Assembly: GCA_018806915.1 (NCBI GenBank)
Contig: JAGKQI010000086.1
Coordinates: 434,001 to 498,000 of the forward strand
Direction: 5' to 3'
Length of the DNA: 64,000 nt
Source: Phytophthora colocasiae
Lineage: Eukaryota > Oomycota > Peronosporomycetes > Peronosporales > Peronosporaceae
Part shown: positions 46,346 through 55,963 of the stretch, piece after piece
How the letters are laid out: each line of letters opens with the position of its first letter
Position numbering within the stretch: the stretch's first letter is position 1
Program-made: the position numbers and the translations under genes
Notes under the pieces: generated by a model
What the model was told of the DNA's origin: nothing
What the model saw: only the letters and a program-made list of their open reading frames with translations
Database searches by the model: none

Positions 46346-47341
46346 TCACTCCAGAGATCGGAGAACTGGATACGCTGCTCCACTGGGATCAGCTTGGACC
46401 CGACTCAGCTTCTCAGTGACTCGACGCAGAGCGGAGACAGTGCCGAAAACACGTTGGGCAAAGTTTTCAGGATCAAATTCGGTCAAGACGCTTGCCATTT
46501 GACGACGAAAGGAGAGATCGGCCAACAAAGTTTCCAGCTCAGGACCTTGGAGTGAATCGGCTCTTGGAGTCAGGATGTGCTCATTCAAATCATCGCTCTC
46601 GCCGAAGAACTGGAATAGCATCGCTTTTTCCGAAGTCGAGAGGCGCTCCACTTGTGCCAGCATTTCCAGTCCACCATAGCCATCTTGGAAGAAACGACTT
46701 CGCCCCAAATGATTCGCAACTGCAGGAATCCCGACCAGACGAGTGTCCTCCGCAGAGCAGAAGTCCGCTACGGTGAGACTGATAGGCGTTTGCTTGGGAC
46801 CACCCGGGCCGAGTCGGCTTGATACGTTCAATCGGGAAGCTTCAACCGATGTTATGGGAGCTGTGCGCACTTTGCCGAGACCCAAGATGTCGCTTGCTGC
46901 GCTTTCATCGCGATGTTCATCATTACTCCCGCCTTCCTGCGCTTTTCCACTTCCTGGTTGTATATTATCCCCTCCCGAAGACTGCTTAGGGATGTCAGAT
47001 TGACTGCCAGCGACGCTTGAACCATGCGTGGAGGTGATACTTGACCCTGGGGCGGCTTGAGCAGCAGGTACGGCCGTAGGAGATATGTGTGACGACGTGG
47101 TAGCTTCCATTGGAGCGCTCAGCAGCCGCGATATCGCAAAGTGAGCGTGTGAGCTTGTTGGGATCTTTCGACGTGAAGTGATTGGCTGAGTTGGGACCGG
47201 GCGAAGAAAAGACGCCACCTCCGCTAGTTGGAGAACCGAATTGGAGTTTGCGTGGAAATTTGACCGATTTACTGGCGGACGACTTCTCCTGGATAACCGA
47301 CTGGACTTTGATCGTGGTGCCTTCGTCTTGCTTCGTCTCAT
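46346..47341 (-). CDS. E3 antisense ORF (331 aa), convergent with pol
   Basis: Homologue of the E1 antisense ORF. Residues 1 to about 95 and the last ~110 residues are identical to E1. The middle ~115 residues differ at roughly a quarter of positions and carry a 5-residue length difference, which is odd for copies that are otherwise near-identical. A second Met (near 47110) is the likelier start, as in E1. Promoter unknown; the start lies only about 60 bp (or 290 bp for the second Met) inside the 3' LTR, so antisense transcription from that LTR is the simplest source. Confidence 0.75.
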   Translation of the reverse strand: MRRSKTKAPRSKSSRLSRRSRPPVNRSNFHANSNSVLQLAEVASFLRPVPTQPITSRRKIPTSSHAHFAISRLLSAPMEATTSSHISPTAVPAAQAAPGSSITSTHGSSVAGSQSDIPKQSSGGDNIQPGSGKAQEGGSNDEHRDESAASDILGLGKVRTAPITSVEASRLNVSSRLGPGGPKQTPISLTVADFCSAEDTRLVGIPAVANHLGRSRFFQDGYGGLEMLAQVERLSTSEKAMLFQFFGESDDLNEHILTPRADSLQGPELETLLADLSFRRQMASVLTEFDPENFAQRVFGTVSALRRVTEKLSRVQADPSGAAYPVLRSLE

Positions 47342-47386
47342 CGCGACCTATCACCTCGGAAGCAAATTGCTCAATGAGAGCTCATG

Positions 47387-47400
47387 ATGAGAGGGACGGT
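47387..47400 (+). promoter_or_regulatory. E3 polypurine tract
   Basis: ATGAGAGGGACGGT immediately before the LTR. The same core GAGAGGGACGGT precedes the E2 and E1 3' LTRs. Confidence 0.6.
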
Positions 47401-48932
47401 TGTGAAGCTGTGACTCTGCAAATTTTCTATGGACTGCCGGTTCCCAGAGCCAGAGCGGCATTGACGATATTACTGGTCCAAATGATTTCAGGGTTAAGGC
47501 ACAATTGTGGGTGCCAAGGGACAAGGGCAAGCCTGGGAAGGGGTTGCCGACTCCAAAAGATGGAAACGACTTGAAAAGATCCTGACATACTCCGGAAGAT
47601 GCACTCCAGATGATTCGAACACCGAAACCAAGTGACTGTTCGGTAACGCCATGACCAAGGGTTCTATTTTTGGAGTATATGCGAGACCCAAATTATCAAG
47701 TCGAAGGTTCGAAGTGGAGGTTAACGTTTGACTATCGGAGACTGTCTGGTTTGTACCCAGTATCCTGGTTGAGTCTCGGGTATACTCAAGGCCATATATT
47801 TCCGACCGACCAAGACGACCGACGATGATGTGTCCGGAGCCAGCTGGAATTCTTCCGTGTTCTTTGACTCTATGGTATTCTACTGAAACGCAAGCCTCTT
47901 CCTGATGAGACGCCCCTACTACATAGTGAAACCAAGTATATTTTTGCATGTTTAGCTAGTGCTAGCTATTATACATTAAAGAGAGTTCAATTTGCCACCA
48001 AGGGCGCAAGTGCAAAGTCTTGGAAGGTGTTCCCAAGACACACTGTGAGGAGCCGTGGACCAGCCTCGAGAAGAGGGCTTCACGTGTAGCCGAACAAGCG
48101 TCAGGCCGCGTCGACAAGCGTCACCGCCGCGTGAATCTCCGCCAGGGTAAGACCAAGTTGGAAAGGTGATCCGGCGGCGTATCCCGGGCGTGACCCCTTC
48201 CATTTCATATTCCAGTTGATACTTTCGGGTATTATTTCATATTATAACTGCGTTTTGGGAGGTTAGTGGTAGTCACCCTAAAATTGATTGATTTGACTGC
48301 TTGTGTGTTTGGACTGTATTGGTTGTGTGTGTTCTTAAATACTACATAGTATTTGGGACATATATATTGGATTCTATTCTTCCGGAGATTCCTAGTGAAT
48401 CTATCGGAAGTGGTGCGCTGTTTAAAGAGCCCCGGAACTGTGCCAGTGTTCCGGACTTTGCTCTAGTCGTACTGGCATTTGGAGTGCCCACCGCTCGAGG
48501 GCCGAAAAGAATAAGAAGCGGTTGTATATTTTGGTTTAACTCTCTTGTATATTTGGTTAACTGTTGGAGGGGAAGTACTTTGCTCATAAGTGCTTACCCA
48601 CTTTCGGACTAATTAACCACCGTTTGGGAAGTGTTTATTTGGTTAGCACTCTCCCTCCGGATCTAGTTCTACAATCTTTTGGAGATAACACTTTCGGTGC
48701 AGACTCCTCGCGTTCGAAGACAAACGACACCTACGAGGGTAGTCACAAGGTCACACGCCAAGCCACTTTCCGGATACCCATTTGGACACCGGAAGGTGGT
48801 GCTGACTCACTCCAACTGGACACCTGACTACTAACTCACTTTTGGAGTTTTTAGTGTCTGGGTTGTTCCTTTTGGACGGCACACTATACGCAACCCCCTG
48901 GGCGGTCAAAAGTGTTCACCCACTTCGCCACA
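47401..48932 (+). repeat. E3 3' LTR
   Basis: 1532 bp, about ten differences from 20364-21896. GAAA target copy at 48933-48936. Confidence 0.93.
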
Positions 48933-48936
48933 GAAA

Positions 48937-49151
48937 GGAGATCTCCTGTTGGACTGAATTTTCGTGGACACAAAGCTCCCGCCGGACTGATCGACCGTTT
49001 TTGGACTGAACATTCCGACCGGACCAACCTGAAGGTTTAGACCGACTGGGAGTTTTGGATGTCCAAGATGATGTCGCCCCACTTCGTCTCATCGTGTCCT
49101 TTCACCTCGAGAGTAAATTTCTCAATGAGAGCACATGACGAGAGGGACGGT
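48937..49151 (+). other. E2 sequence between antisense ORF and 3' LTR (resumed after E3)
   Basis: Noncoding. It ends with a polypurine tract GAGAGGGACGGT. Parts resemble the E1/E3 leader (CTTCGTCTCATCG, CTCAATGAGAGC), which supports common descent. Confidence 0.65.
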
Positions 49152-50660
49152 TGTGAAGATGTGGCTCCAGTTTTTACGGAGTAAATATCCCAGCTACGCT
49201 CTGATTGGCTCCGAAAGGACTATATTGGGACGCTGCGAGCCCAGGAGGATTGAATGGACGAAATAAATGAGGATTCCGGAGAGGCCAGGCGAAGTCAGTC
49301 CAAGATCTCCAGTTGGGACTCCAAGTGGTATATGTCCGGTTGGACGTACATACTCAAGTCAAGTGATTTCCTGGACTGCCGCCTTCTGCCCAGTTGACAG
49401 TTACCTGATTTCGAGATATTGGAGTTACTTTTGGATGTCCAAGTGGAAGATGACTGTTTGGATTGAACAGGTCCAACCGGACCAGTCCAGATTTGTACCC
49501 AGAGTCCAACCGGACTAGCCCTGATTTGTACCCACAAACGGCCGTTGAAGATCCGACCATACTAGACCCAAGTGTTTTCCGACCGACCAAGACGACCGAC
49601 CATGATTTGTTCGGCACAGCTGGAATTCGGCCATGTTCTTCGGTGTTCTTCGGATGTGTCAGGTCGCCTCCGGATGAGTACGCCTCTACCTATAGTGAAA
49701 CCAAGTCTATTTTGCATGTTTAGCTTTACAACGGATAGTTATATATTAAAGAGAGTTCAATTTGCCACCAAGGGCGCAAGTGGAAGAGCGGGAGGTTTCC
49801 CATAAGCCACCACTGTGAGCACTGCCGACCAGCCTCGAAGTCGAGGGCTCGGAGTCAGCGAACAAGCGTCAGGCCGCGTCGACTATCGTCACCGCCGCGT
49901 GAATCTCCGCCAGGTTAAGACCAAGTTGGGAAGGTGATCCGGGCGGCGATTCCCGGGCGTATTTCATATTCCAGTTGGACATTCCAAACGGTCGTTTGGT
50001 TTGTACATTTCATTTTACAACTGCGTTTTAGGAGGTTATTAGTAGTCACCCCTGAAATTGATTGATTGACTGCTGTGTGATTGGACTGTATTTGTGTGTG
50101 TGTGTATTTTGGAGTGCTCTATAGTATTCCTGGTACATTTGGATAATTGTCTTCTGGGAGTCCAAGTGGACTTGCCAGAAGTGGTGCGCTAAAGGACCCC
50201 GGGACTGTGCCAGCGTCCCGGTTGGAGTGTCCAACGTCGTACTGGCATTTGGAGTGCCCACCGCTCAAGGGCCGGAAAGAATAAGAAGCGGCTGTATATT
50301 TGCATTTAACTCTCTTGTATATTGGTTATCTGTTGTTGGAAGGCTTTGCTAATAGTCTCTCACCTGCATTCAGACTCAACCACTGCATTTGGAAGTGCAT
50401 TAGCACTCTACATCTGGACCCAGTCAAGCTTTTTTGGAAGTAACTCATCCAGGTGGAACTCCTCGCGTTCGAAGACAAACGACACCTACGGGGGTAGTCA
50501 CAAGGTCACACGCCAACCCTCTTTCCGGATACCCATTTGGATCCCGGTTGGAGGTTCTGACTTTCGTTAGTCCGACCGGACATCTTTCCAGTCGGACTTA
50601 TTTTCCGGAAGAGACGCTATACGCACCTGGGCGGGAAAAGTGTTCACCCACTTCGCCACA
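49152..50660 (+). repeat. E2 3' LTR (diverged)
   Basis: 1509 bp, TGTGAAGATG to CTTCGCCACA. It aligns along its length with the E1/E3 LTRs but with many substitutions and indels, and the frames open in those LTRs are broken here. It marks E2 as an older or separate subfamily. E4 integrase sequence follows directly. Confidence 0.88.
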
Positions 50661-53499
50661 TAATAGCGAACGTCAGTCTCTCCGCGTATTCATCCCAGTC
50701 CTTCTGATCGAGATCTTGAACGTACATCTTGATCGCCCTAGTCGCCGTTTGCACCATCCGTTCTGCGGTCCCATTGGCTTGTGGTCGGTAGCCCATCGCC
50801 GCCCGTTGTCGCTGCCCCAGGATCTTATTGAACGATCTGAAGAAGTCGGACATGAAACCCGGTTCTCGATCGTGCCTGATCATCTCGCTAGCACCAAATC
50901 TGCGGAACACACATTCTTCATAGGATTCCGCGACGGTCTGGGCCGATCGGGAGGAACTGGCCTTCGCATCACATATCCCGTGAACAGATCTACCCAGATC
51001 AGCAGTTCGGTGTTGCCTGTGGTAGATCTGGGCATGGAGGGTATGTGATCCATCGCTATGATCTGGAAGGGGTATGTCGCTTGTAGATTCCCCGGCGACT
51101 CGCCCCGGATCGTGGGCCTCCCCTTTCCAGTCTCACAGTCTACACACTCGCCTACGTATCGCTGCACGCTCCGATATAATCCCCTCCAGTGGAAATGATC
51201 TCGGATCCGCTGGTAAGTGCGTCCGATCCCCTGATGTCCCCCTTCCAGAGTCGTATGGTAGTGGTGGAGGACATCCTGCTGTAGCGTTTCTGGAACTACA
51301 AGTCTCATCAGGCGGTCGCGGTCACCACTTGATCGGTCCTGGTGGGCAGTAAAATAGCAGATCTTGTTCATCTACCTCGTACTCGGAGGCGATCTTGGCG
51401 TAGGATCCAGATTCGGCTCGAGTAAGATCCGCGATCTGCCCAGCCAGGTACTTCTTTAGTCCTGCGATCCAGACCTCCTCGTCCTAGGCTTGCCTGATCC
51501 GATCAACCCGCATCTCCCGGATCAGTTCCTCTCGCAGGACAGCGGCACCAGGTCGCGCTCGGGCTGCACGCGTGGCTACTGCCGACACTTGCACCGTTCG
51601 ATCTTCAACTCGAGGGATCAACACCTCATTGAGCCGATTCAGGGTGATCAGATCGCATCGATCTGCCTCATCGTGGACCTCGATCCCGCTTCCTCGTTGC
51701 AGCCCGGCACTCGCCAAGCTATCTGCACTCCCATTCCAGTCTCTCTTCACATGGACAAGCTCATGATCTCCCCAATTCCGTAAGTGATCCAGCACCTTCT
51801 GTTTCAGTAACGTCAATCCTGGCGCCTTACAGTCTTCAGTGGTGGAGATCTGGATCTCTGGTACTACTGCGAGATTATCGGCTAGATCTTCGGCCAAAAA
51901 GTCGCCACTTTCGTGTAAGTGGGTCTGATCGGCGTTCTCGATCCCTTCAAGAGGTGTCGGATCGGGTTCGTTCATTGATGGATCCAGGAGTCTCTCGCCC
52001 TTGGCCGTCAGGATTAGGGCAACCTTTATCGCGGGCCTGGCGTCAGTGTCGGATGCATGTTTGATCTCGATTTTAAAATCTGTTTTTTTTTTTTACCTCG
52101 ATCTCTTCCTCGCATGTCCGATCTGTCCGATCTGGGGCCTGATCTGACAAGCTCTCATTCGTTTCAGTCTCACCGCCCCCAGCTTCGCCCCTGTCGGAAC
52201 TGATCGTAATCGGTGGAGTGTCCATGGGATCCTGTTTAGGTTCGAGGAAAGCGACTTTGGCTTCGGCCGCATCGTTCGGTGATCGAGGTTCCAATGTCGA
52301 TATCGGCGCAGGATCAGGATCGGTCTTGGTCGTCCCACCTCGGCGGAGTATGGATCGCGGCGTAACGTAGGTCGGCCGCTCGACCGACGGTAAGGGGGTC
52401 TCCACGGATTCCTGAGGTTCTGTTCTTGCGTCCACAGTCGCCTCTAGAGCTAAGTTTTGCCACTCCATGTAGCGCCGGGATCCGACCGACACAAACCCGG
52501 GGTATCGAGGAACTTTTTCTTGATCAAGTACCATTCCAACATGTAGTCTGTGATCCAATCGTAAAATCTTCTCGCTCAAATTCGTAATCACTAGGTACCG
52601 AGTTCGGCCGGGTCCATTTACCACGGTAGGTACCCATCGGTCGCCTCTGGTCACCCACAACTTCTCCGTCGCCGATAATTTTACTCTTGACGTGGTCTCT
52701 TCAGATTCCCCAACCGGTATACTCAAATCTTCTTCCAGCTTTACGGATCGTACCTTTTCCCCATATAATCTCTGACGACCGTTAAGTGGGATCCCCACCT
52801 CATTAGGTAGACACATCGATCCCTTCGCTAGATCCATCCGGACCCCAGCCGGGATCATGAAATCCATACCCAGGATCGCATCTTGTCCGGATAGATCTCC
52901 GATCCAAATATCGAAAAAGTAGACCAAGTATCCGGCAAGCGTGATCTTGATCCTCGTTCTCCCTTCGGTGGTATACACATTGTCACCGATCCCAACAAAC
53001 TCCTGTCTCTGACTAGTGTCGAAGTGACACCCAACCTTACGAGCAAAGGCGGTATCCAAGATGGATACCTCGGCGCCAGTGTCCAGGAGCAAGATCGCTC
53101 TTTCATGATTGATCTTGCCTGAGATCTTGGCTTGGCGGAACCATTTTCCTGGTGCGTGGTATTTCCAGTACCCCCTGATTCTCCTTCCTTGAGATCCAAG
53201 GCCACTTCCGCACCAGACCGCGAGAACTCATCGATCCGGGGAAGACTCGCGATCTTAGCAGTATACGAATGCAACTTACATGTATTACCGCGCAGATCCG
53301 AATTCTCCCTATCTTGATCTCTCGATTTCTTGTTCACATATGCATAGATGCAGTACTCAGACCGCTCGGCTCGTACCGGTTTCCAAACCGGCGAGCGTCC
53401 TAGTTTAACATCTTTTCCACCTTCTCGGGAAACAGTCCGGCATGTCGGGTCGGATCGTACCACTTGCGGATCTGGTTGTAGAATTCTTCCATGGGGCAT
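50661..53499 (-). pseudogene. pol: E4 pol remnant (protease, RNase H fragment, integrase)
   Basis: Read right to left. The same opening as E5 pol, then a frameshift near 53170; protease LLDTGAEVS near 53090; an A-run of 14 on the - strand near 52082-52095 ending that frame; a junction near 51835 that fuses the acidic linker to the second half of RNase H 2, deleting RT; a CAG-to-TAG stop at 51486-51484; a frameshift near 51330; integrase zinc finger HHYHTTLEGGHQG to CVDCETGKG; a one-base loss near 50990; then the core up to the E2 insertion at 50660. E4 retains the base lost in E5 near 34755. Confidence 0.85.
53369..53409 (-). promoter_or_regulatory. Predicted -1 frameshift site, E4 gag/pol
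   Basis: Identical heptamer and stem-loop to E5 (GTTAAAC at 53409-53403, then GCTCG, CCGGTTT, GG, AAACCGG, TA, CGAGC). Confidence 0.75.
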
Positions 53500-54363
53500 T
53501 CTCCAGCTTCATGGATCTCTCCACAACCACGGCATGTATATAGACAGCGATCCGTTGGGTGGCCCCTCTTTCCGCACTTGTCACAGGTTAGACGTCTCCA
53601 GCAGTCCAGATCCGTGTGCTTCCGCGACCCACAATGCGAACAGCGACCTCTATCGTGATCTGGTTGTCTGCGATCCGTGGTCCGGCCTCGGTCCTGCACG
53701 TTCGTGTGCGATCGCAACTGATCCTGTTGGTGGGGAGCGCCCCCAGCACCGATCGGCTTGTCTTCTGACGCGGCAAGATATATCCTCCGGAGATCGCCTT
53801 CAGAATCGGATCCATCCGATCCGGATATTTCTTCTGATTCTGAGCTCGGATCTTGAGTTTGGATCGCCCGTACCACCGCTCGGGTGGGAGCTGCCGGGGC
53901 ACTGGCCGGTGCCTTTTGTCTGTACTTCGATCCGAACGCAGATTTACGCTGTCTGCTTTTCGCCCGTTCCCGGGCACGAAGTACCTCCTCCAGTTCATCG
54001 ACGTCACTCAGTCGGAGTAGGGTCAGTCGATCAGCTAACTCCGGATCTCCCAATGTCTCGATGTAGTGGTCTACATGTTCCCGGCGGGCCTTAGGGCTCC
54101 CGTCCTTGATTTTCAGTCTAGCACGTAAAGCCGCCACGTTGAGCCGGTAGAGATAATCGAGAGGAGTCTCTTCCGATCGTTTGCGAGCGTGATAGTATTG
54201 CCACGCGACCGACATACCCAACCCACAATACTGGGTCTGGAAACTGTCCAACAGATCCGCCCACTTGGTTTTCGTCGTTCGACTGAGCTGCCTGTACCAG
54301 TTCTTTGCCGGTCCCACCATCAGATCGGCAAACGTGAGGCATTTCTCTTCTTCCGTAGCCTGA
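53400..54363 (-). pseudogene. gag: E4 gag, C-terminal two-thirds (N-terminus deleted)
   Basis: It begins abruptly at the LTR edge within the Retrotrans_gag domain and runs through the basic linker and CCHC knuckles to the same end as E5 gag. The frame is open and even continues into the LTR to 54422, giving a possible start there, but the N-terminal ~450 residues of E5 Gag are missing. Confidence 0.85.
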
Positions 54364-55646
54364 TGTGGCGGAGCGGATCTGGCCAAAATCTGGTTAAGGC
54401 CGATCGCGATCGCCACTTGCACCCAGACACCGACTAACGGAGGGGGTCCCCCGATGATCCGTGATCTAGCTGTGTGTAGTGTTCACCTTGTGTACCCGTC
54501 GGTAGGCGGGTTACGCTCTTCCAGGTAACTTCCGAAGATGTCTTGGGACGAGAAGAATGTCTTGGGTGACGTAGAGGGTGTGAGATAGCGTGGGAGTATT
54601 TCACTCTACCTCGGAGGGGTTGATCCCGGTCGTAGGCGAGTTCTCGAGCCTTGATCCGGTCGCCTGGTCTTCGATCCAGGTCTTCCAAGGGTCCAATGTT
54701 AAGGATCTGATCCCTTCCTTTACGATGCTTGCCGCTTCCTATAGCGGGTGTCTTGATGGGTTGAGAGCCGACGAGATCGTCAGGCCAAGCAGCCAATTCC
54801 TTCCGATCCGCAGTTCGCACGTAAAGGATAGATCACTAGATAGGGTAAAACTGGCCAATGTATTATCCAGAATTAACCTCTATGCTAGATCTCTTCTCCT
54901 TACCTTCTTGACGCTTGTAGGGCCAATGTAGTTCCCGGTTCCAGGCGTAACGAAGACACTTGAGTGGTTCAGGGCAAATTCGATTCTGTTTATGGTTATT
55001 CCTATGCCTACTAATCCCATCCTGATTTACTATCCTACGATCACATGACACTGGCTACATAGCTGATCCCTAGCTTGGCTCCCCTAACCCTGATCGTGAG
55101 CTGATTCCGTACTTAACCGAAGCTTGATCTCGTACTTAACCGAAGCCTGATCTCGCACTTAATCGGGACTTGATCGCTGCCTGATCCCGCTTGGTAGTCG
55201 TTCGGCGAATCCGGATCAGGCCACCAGAAGGGTCTGTGTCGTGCCTGGGGCTGAACTTGATCCGGAGCTGGTCTCGTACTTAAACGGGAGAGGATCACTG
55301 CGTGATCTCGCTTCGTCGCCCCCCCGGGGAATCAGGATCATGTGGTTAGAAGACTCCAGCGCGCCTGGGTGAACCGTGAGCCAAGATCGTGCTCACTTGG
55401 GACCCCACCATTGCCGATCGCGCAAGGGCACCCTTGATCTCCCCATTCTTCCTTCCGGTAGAACTCGGATCACCAACGAACACCGCCCCACTTGACCTTC
55501 CGCAGGCCCCGGCGGGACCCATCGTACCTTCGTCTGATTCGACTCAGATATGGGCATCACAGGTTCCCCTGTCGCTTGTTCTGGCTCTCTTCGGCTTCGT
55601 GGCTGATATCGCCTCTCCGGGAAAGATCTTCGTCCGCTTCACCACA
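54364..55646 (-). repeat. E5-type LTR beside E4
   Basis: 1283 bp. In sense it starts TGTGGTGAAGCGGA and ends TCCGCTCCGCCACA. Well diverged from the E5 LTRs; only about three degenerate 23-bp units (55108-55175) and one 30-bp unit. The polypurine tract lies on its right, so it reads as a 3' LTR for something to the right and a 5' LTR for E4. Confidence 0.85.
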
Positions 55647-55690
55647 TCCGCCCCCAGCACGTAAGTTGGGCTGCCGCAGCTCACTTCGGG
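55647..55690 (-). other. E5-type polypurine region and chimeric junction
   Basis: About 44 bases match the sequence just before the E5 3' LTR. To the right of 55690 the match stops and a gag-like frame begins, so two elements have been joined here. Confidence 0.6.
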
Positions 55691-55912
55691 CTTAGCTCTC
55701 GGAGCGGGGGTAATCCCTTTTATATTCCGTAGAATGTGCTCGACGAGAGCGTTCTCGTACGAGACAAATGCCTCGAGGCGCGCGTTGACGGCCTCCGGCC
55801 CTTGGGACGCAAGGTGCGCCATACCCTCAGGGCCCAGCAAGGACGTAAGCTTGTTAAGCGCGTCCTGCTGACTCGGAGTCAAGTGAGCGTATGCTTCTTG
55901 CTCCATTCTCAC
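55691..55912 (-). pseudogene. Gag-like N-terminal fragment of another Gypsy element
   Basis: Starts with Met at 55912 and encodes about 74 residues with LTPSQQDALNKL and VEHILRNIKG before the junction; in frame it then runs into the E5-type sequence to 55544. It looks like the beginning of a Gag, perhaps of the E6 type, because a candidate primer site and long LTR lie just upstream. I cannot compare it with E6 gag, whose start is outside the window. Confidence 0.5.
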
Positions 55913-55949
55913 AGAGAAACAGTCTTCAACTCAGGAGTTGGATTGACTA

Positions 55950-55961
55950 CTAGTGCTACCA
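55950..55961 (-). promoter_or_regulatory. Candidate primer binding site (E6 type)
   Basis: On the - strand TGGTAGCACTAG follows a TG..CA-type LTR end by two bases and precedes the gag-like start by about 40 bases. The + strand ends GCTACCA, the form of an initiator-Met tRNA end; that assignment is a guess. Confidence 0.3.
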
Positions 55962-55963
55962 GA

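Larger units (their letters stand above)
20364..48932 (+). mobile_element. E3: Gypsy (chromodomain) retrotransposon, + strand, inserted in E2 and split by E5
   Basis: E3 consists of 20364-26217 plus 40315-48932, about 14.5 kb without E5. GAAA flanks it at 20360-20363 and 48933-48936. The order is LTR, primer binding site, gag, pol, antisense ORF (opposite strand), polypurine tract, LTR. By eye the LTRs differ at about ten positions in 1.53 kb, so insertion is recent. Pol and the antisense ORF are open and gag is open up to the E5 insertion, so E3 was plausibly autonomous until E5 landed. Confidence 0.93.
1..50660 (+). mobile_element. E2: diverged Gypsy retrotransposon, 5' end outside the window, carrying nested E1 and E3
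   Basis: E2 consists of 1-665, 15125-20363 and 48937-50660. The pieces rejoin: pol reads in frame from GAG at 663-665 to GAT at 15125 once E1 and one TGAG target copy are removed, and the sequence before 20364 resumes at 48937 once E3 and one GAAA copy are removed. Its own 3' LTR (49152-50660) is clearly diverged from the E1/E3 LTRs but shares the TGTGAAG start and CTTCGCCACA end. Order on the + strand is pol, an antisense ORF on the other strand, polypurine tract, LTR. E2 is inserted in the integrase region of E4. Its 5' LTR, gag, protease and reverse transcriptase would lie left of the window. Confidence 0.85.
50661..55646 (-). mobile_element. E4: internally deleted relative of E5, - strand, interrupted by E2
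   Basis: In transcript order from the right: an E5-type LTR (55646-54364), then directly the middle of gag with no primer binding site, gag end, frameshift site, protease, a large deletion removing RT, then RNase H and integrase up to the E2 insertion. Compared with E5 about 1.37 kb (primer site and N-terminal gag) and about 2.07 kb (RT, first RNase H, part of second) are missing. The left part lies beyond the window because E2 intervenes. It cannot encode RT, and without its primer site it could not be copied. Confidence 0.85.

Noticed and set aside
49152..50660. 3' LTR of E3 duplicated by tandem recombination
   Set aside because: It is well diverged from the E3 LTRs, has its own polypurine tract, and follows E2 sequence resuming after the GAAA duplication, so it belongs to E2.
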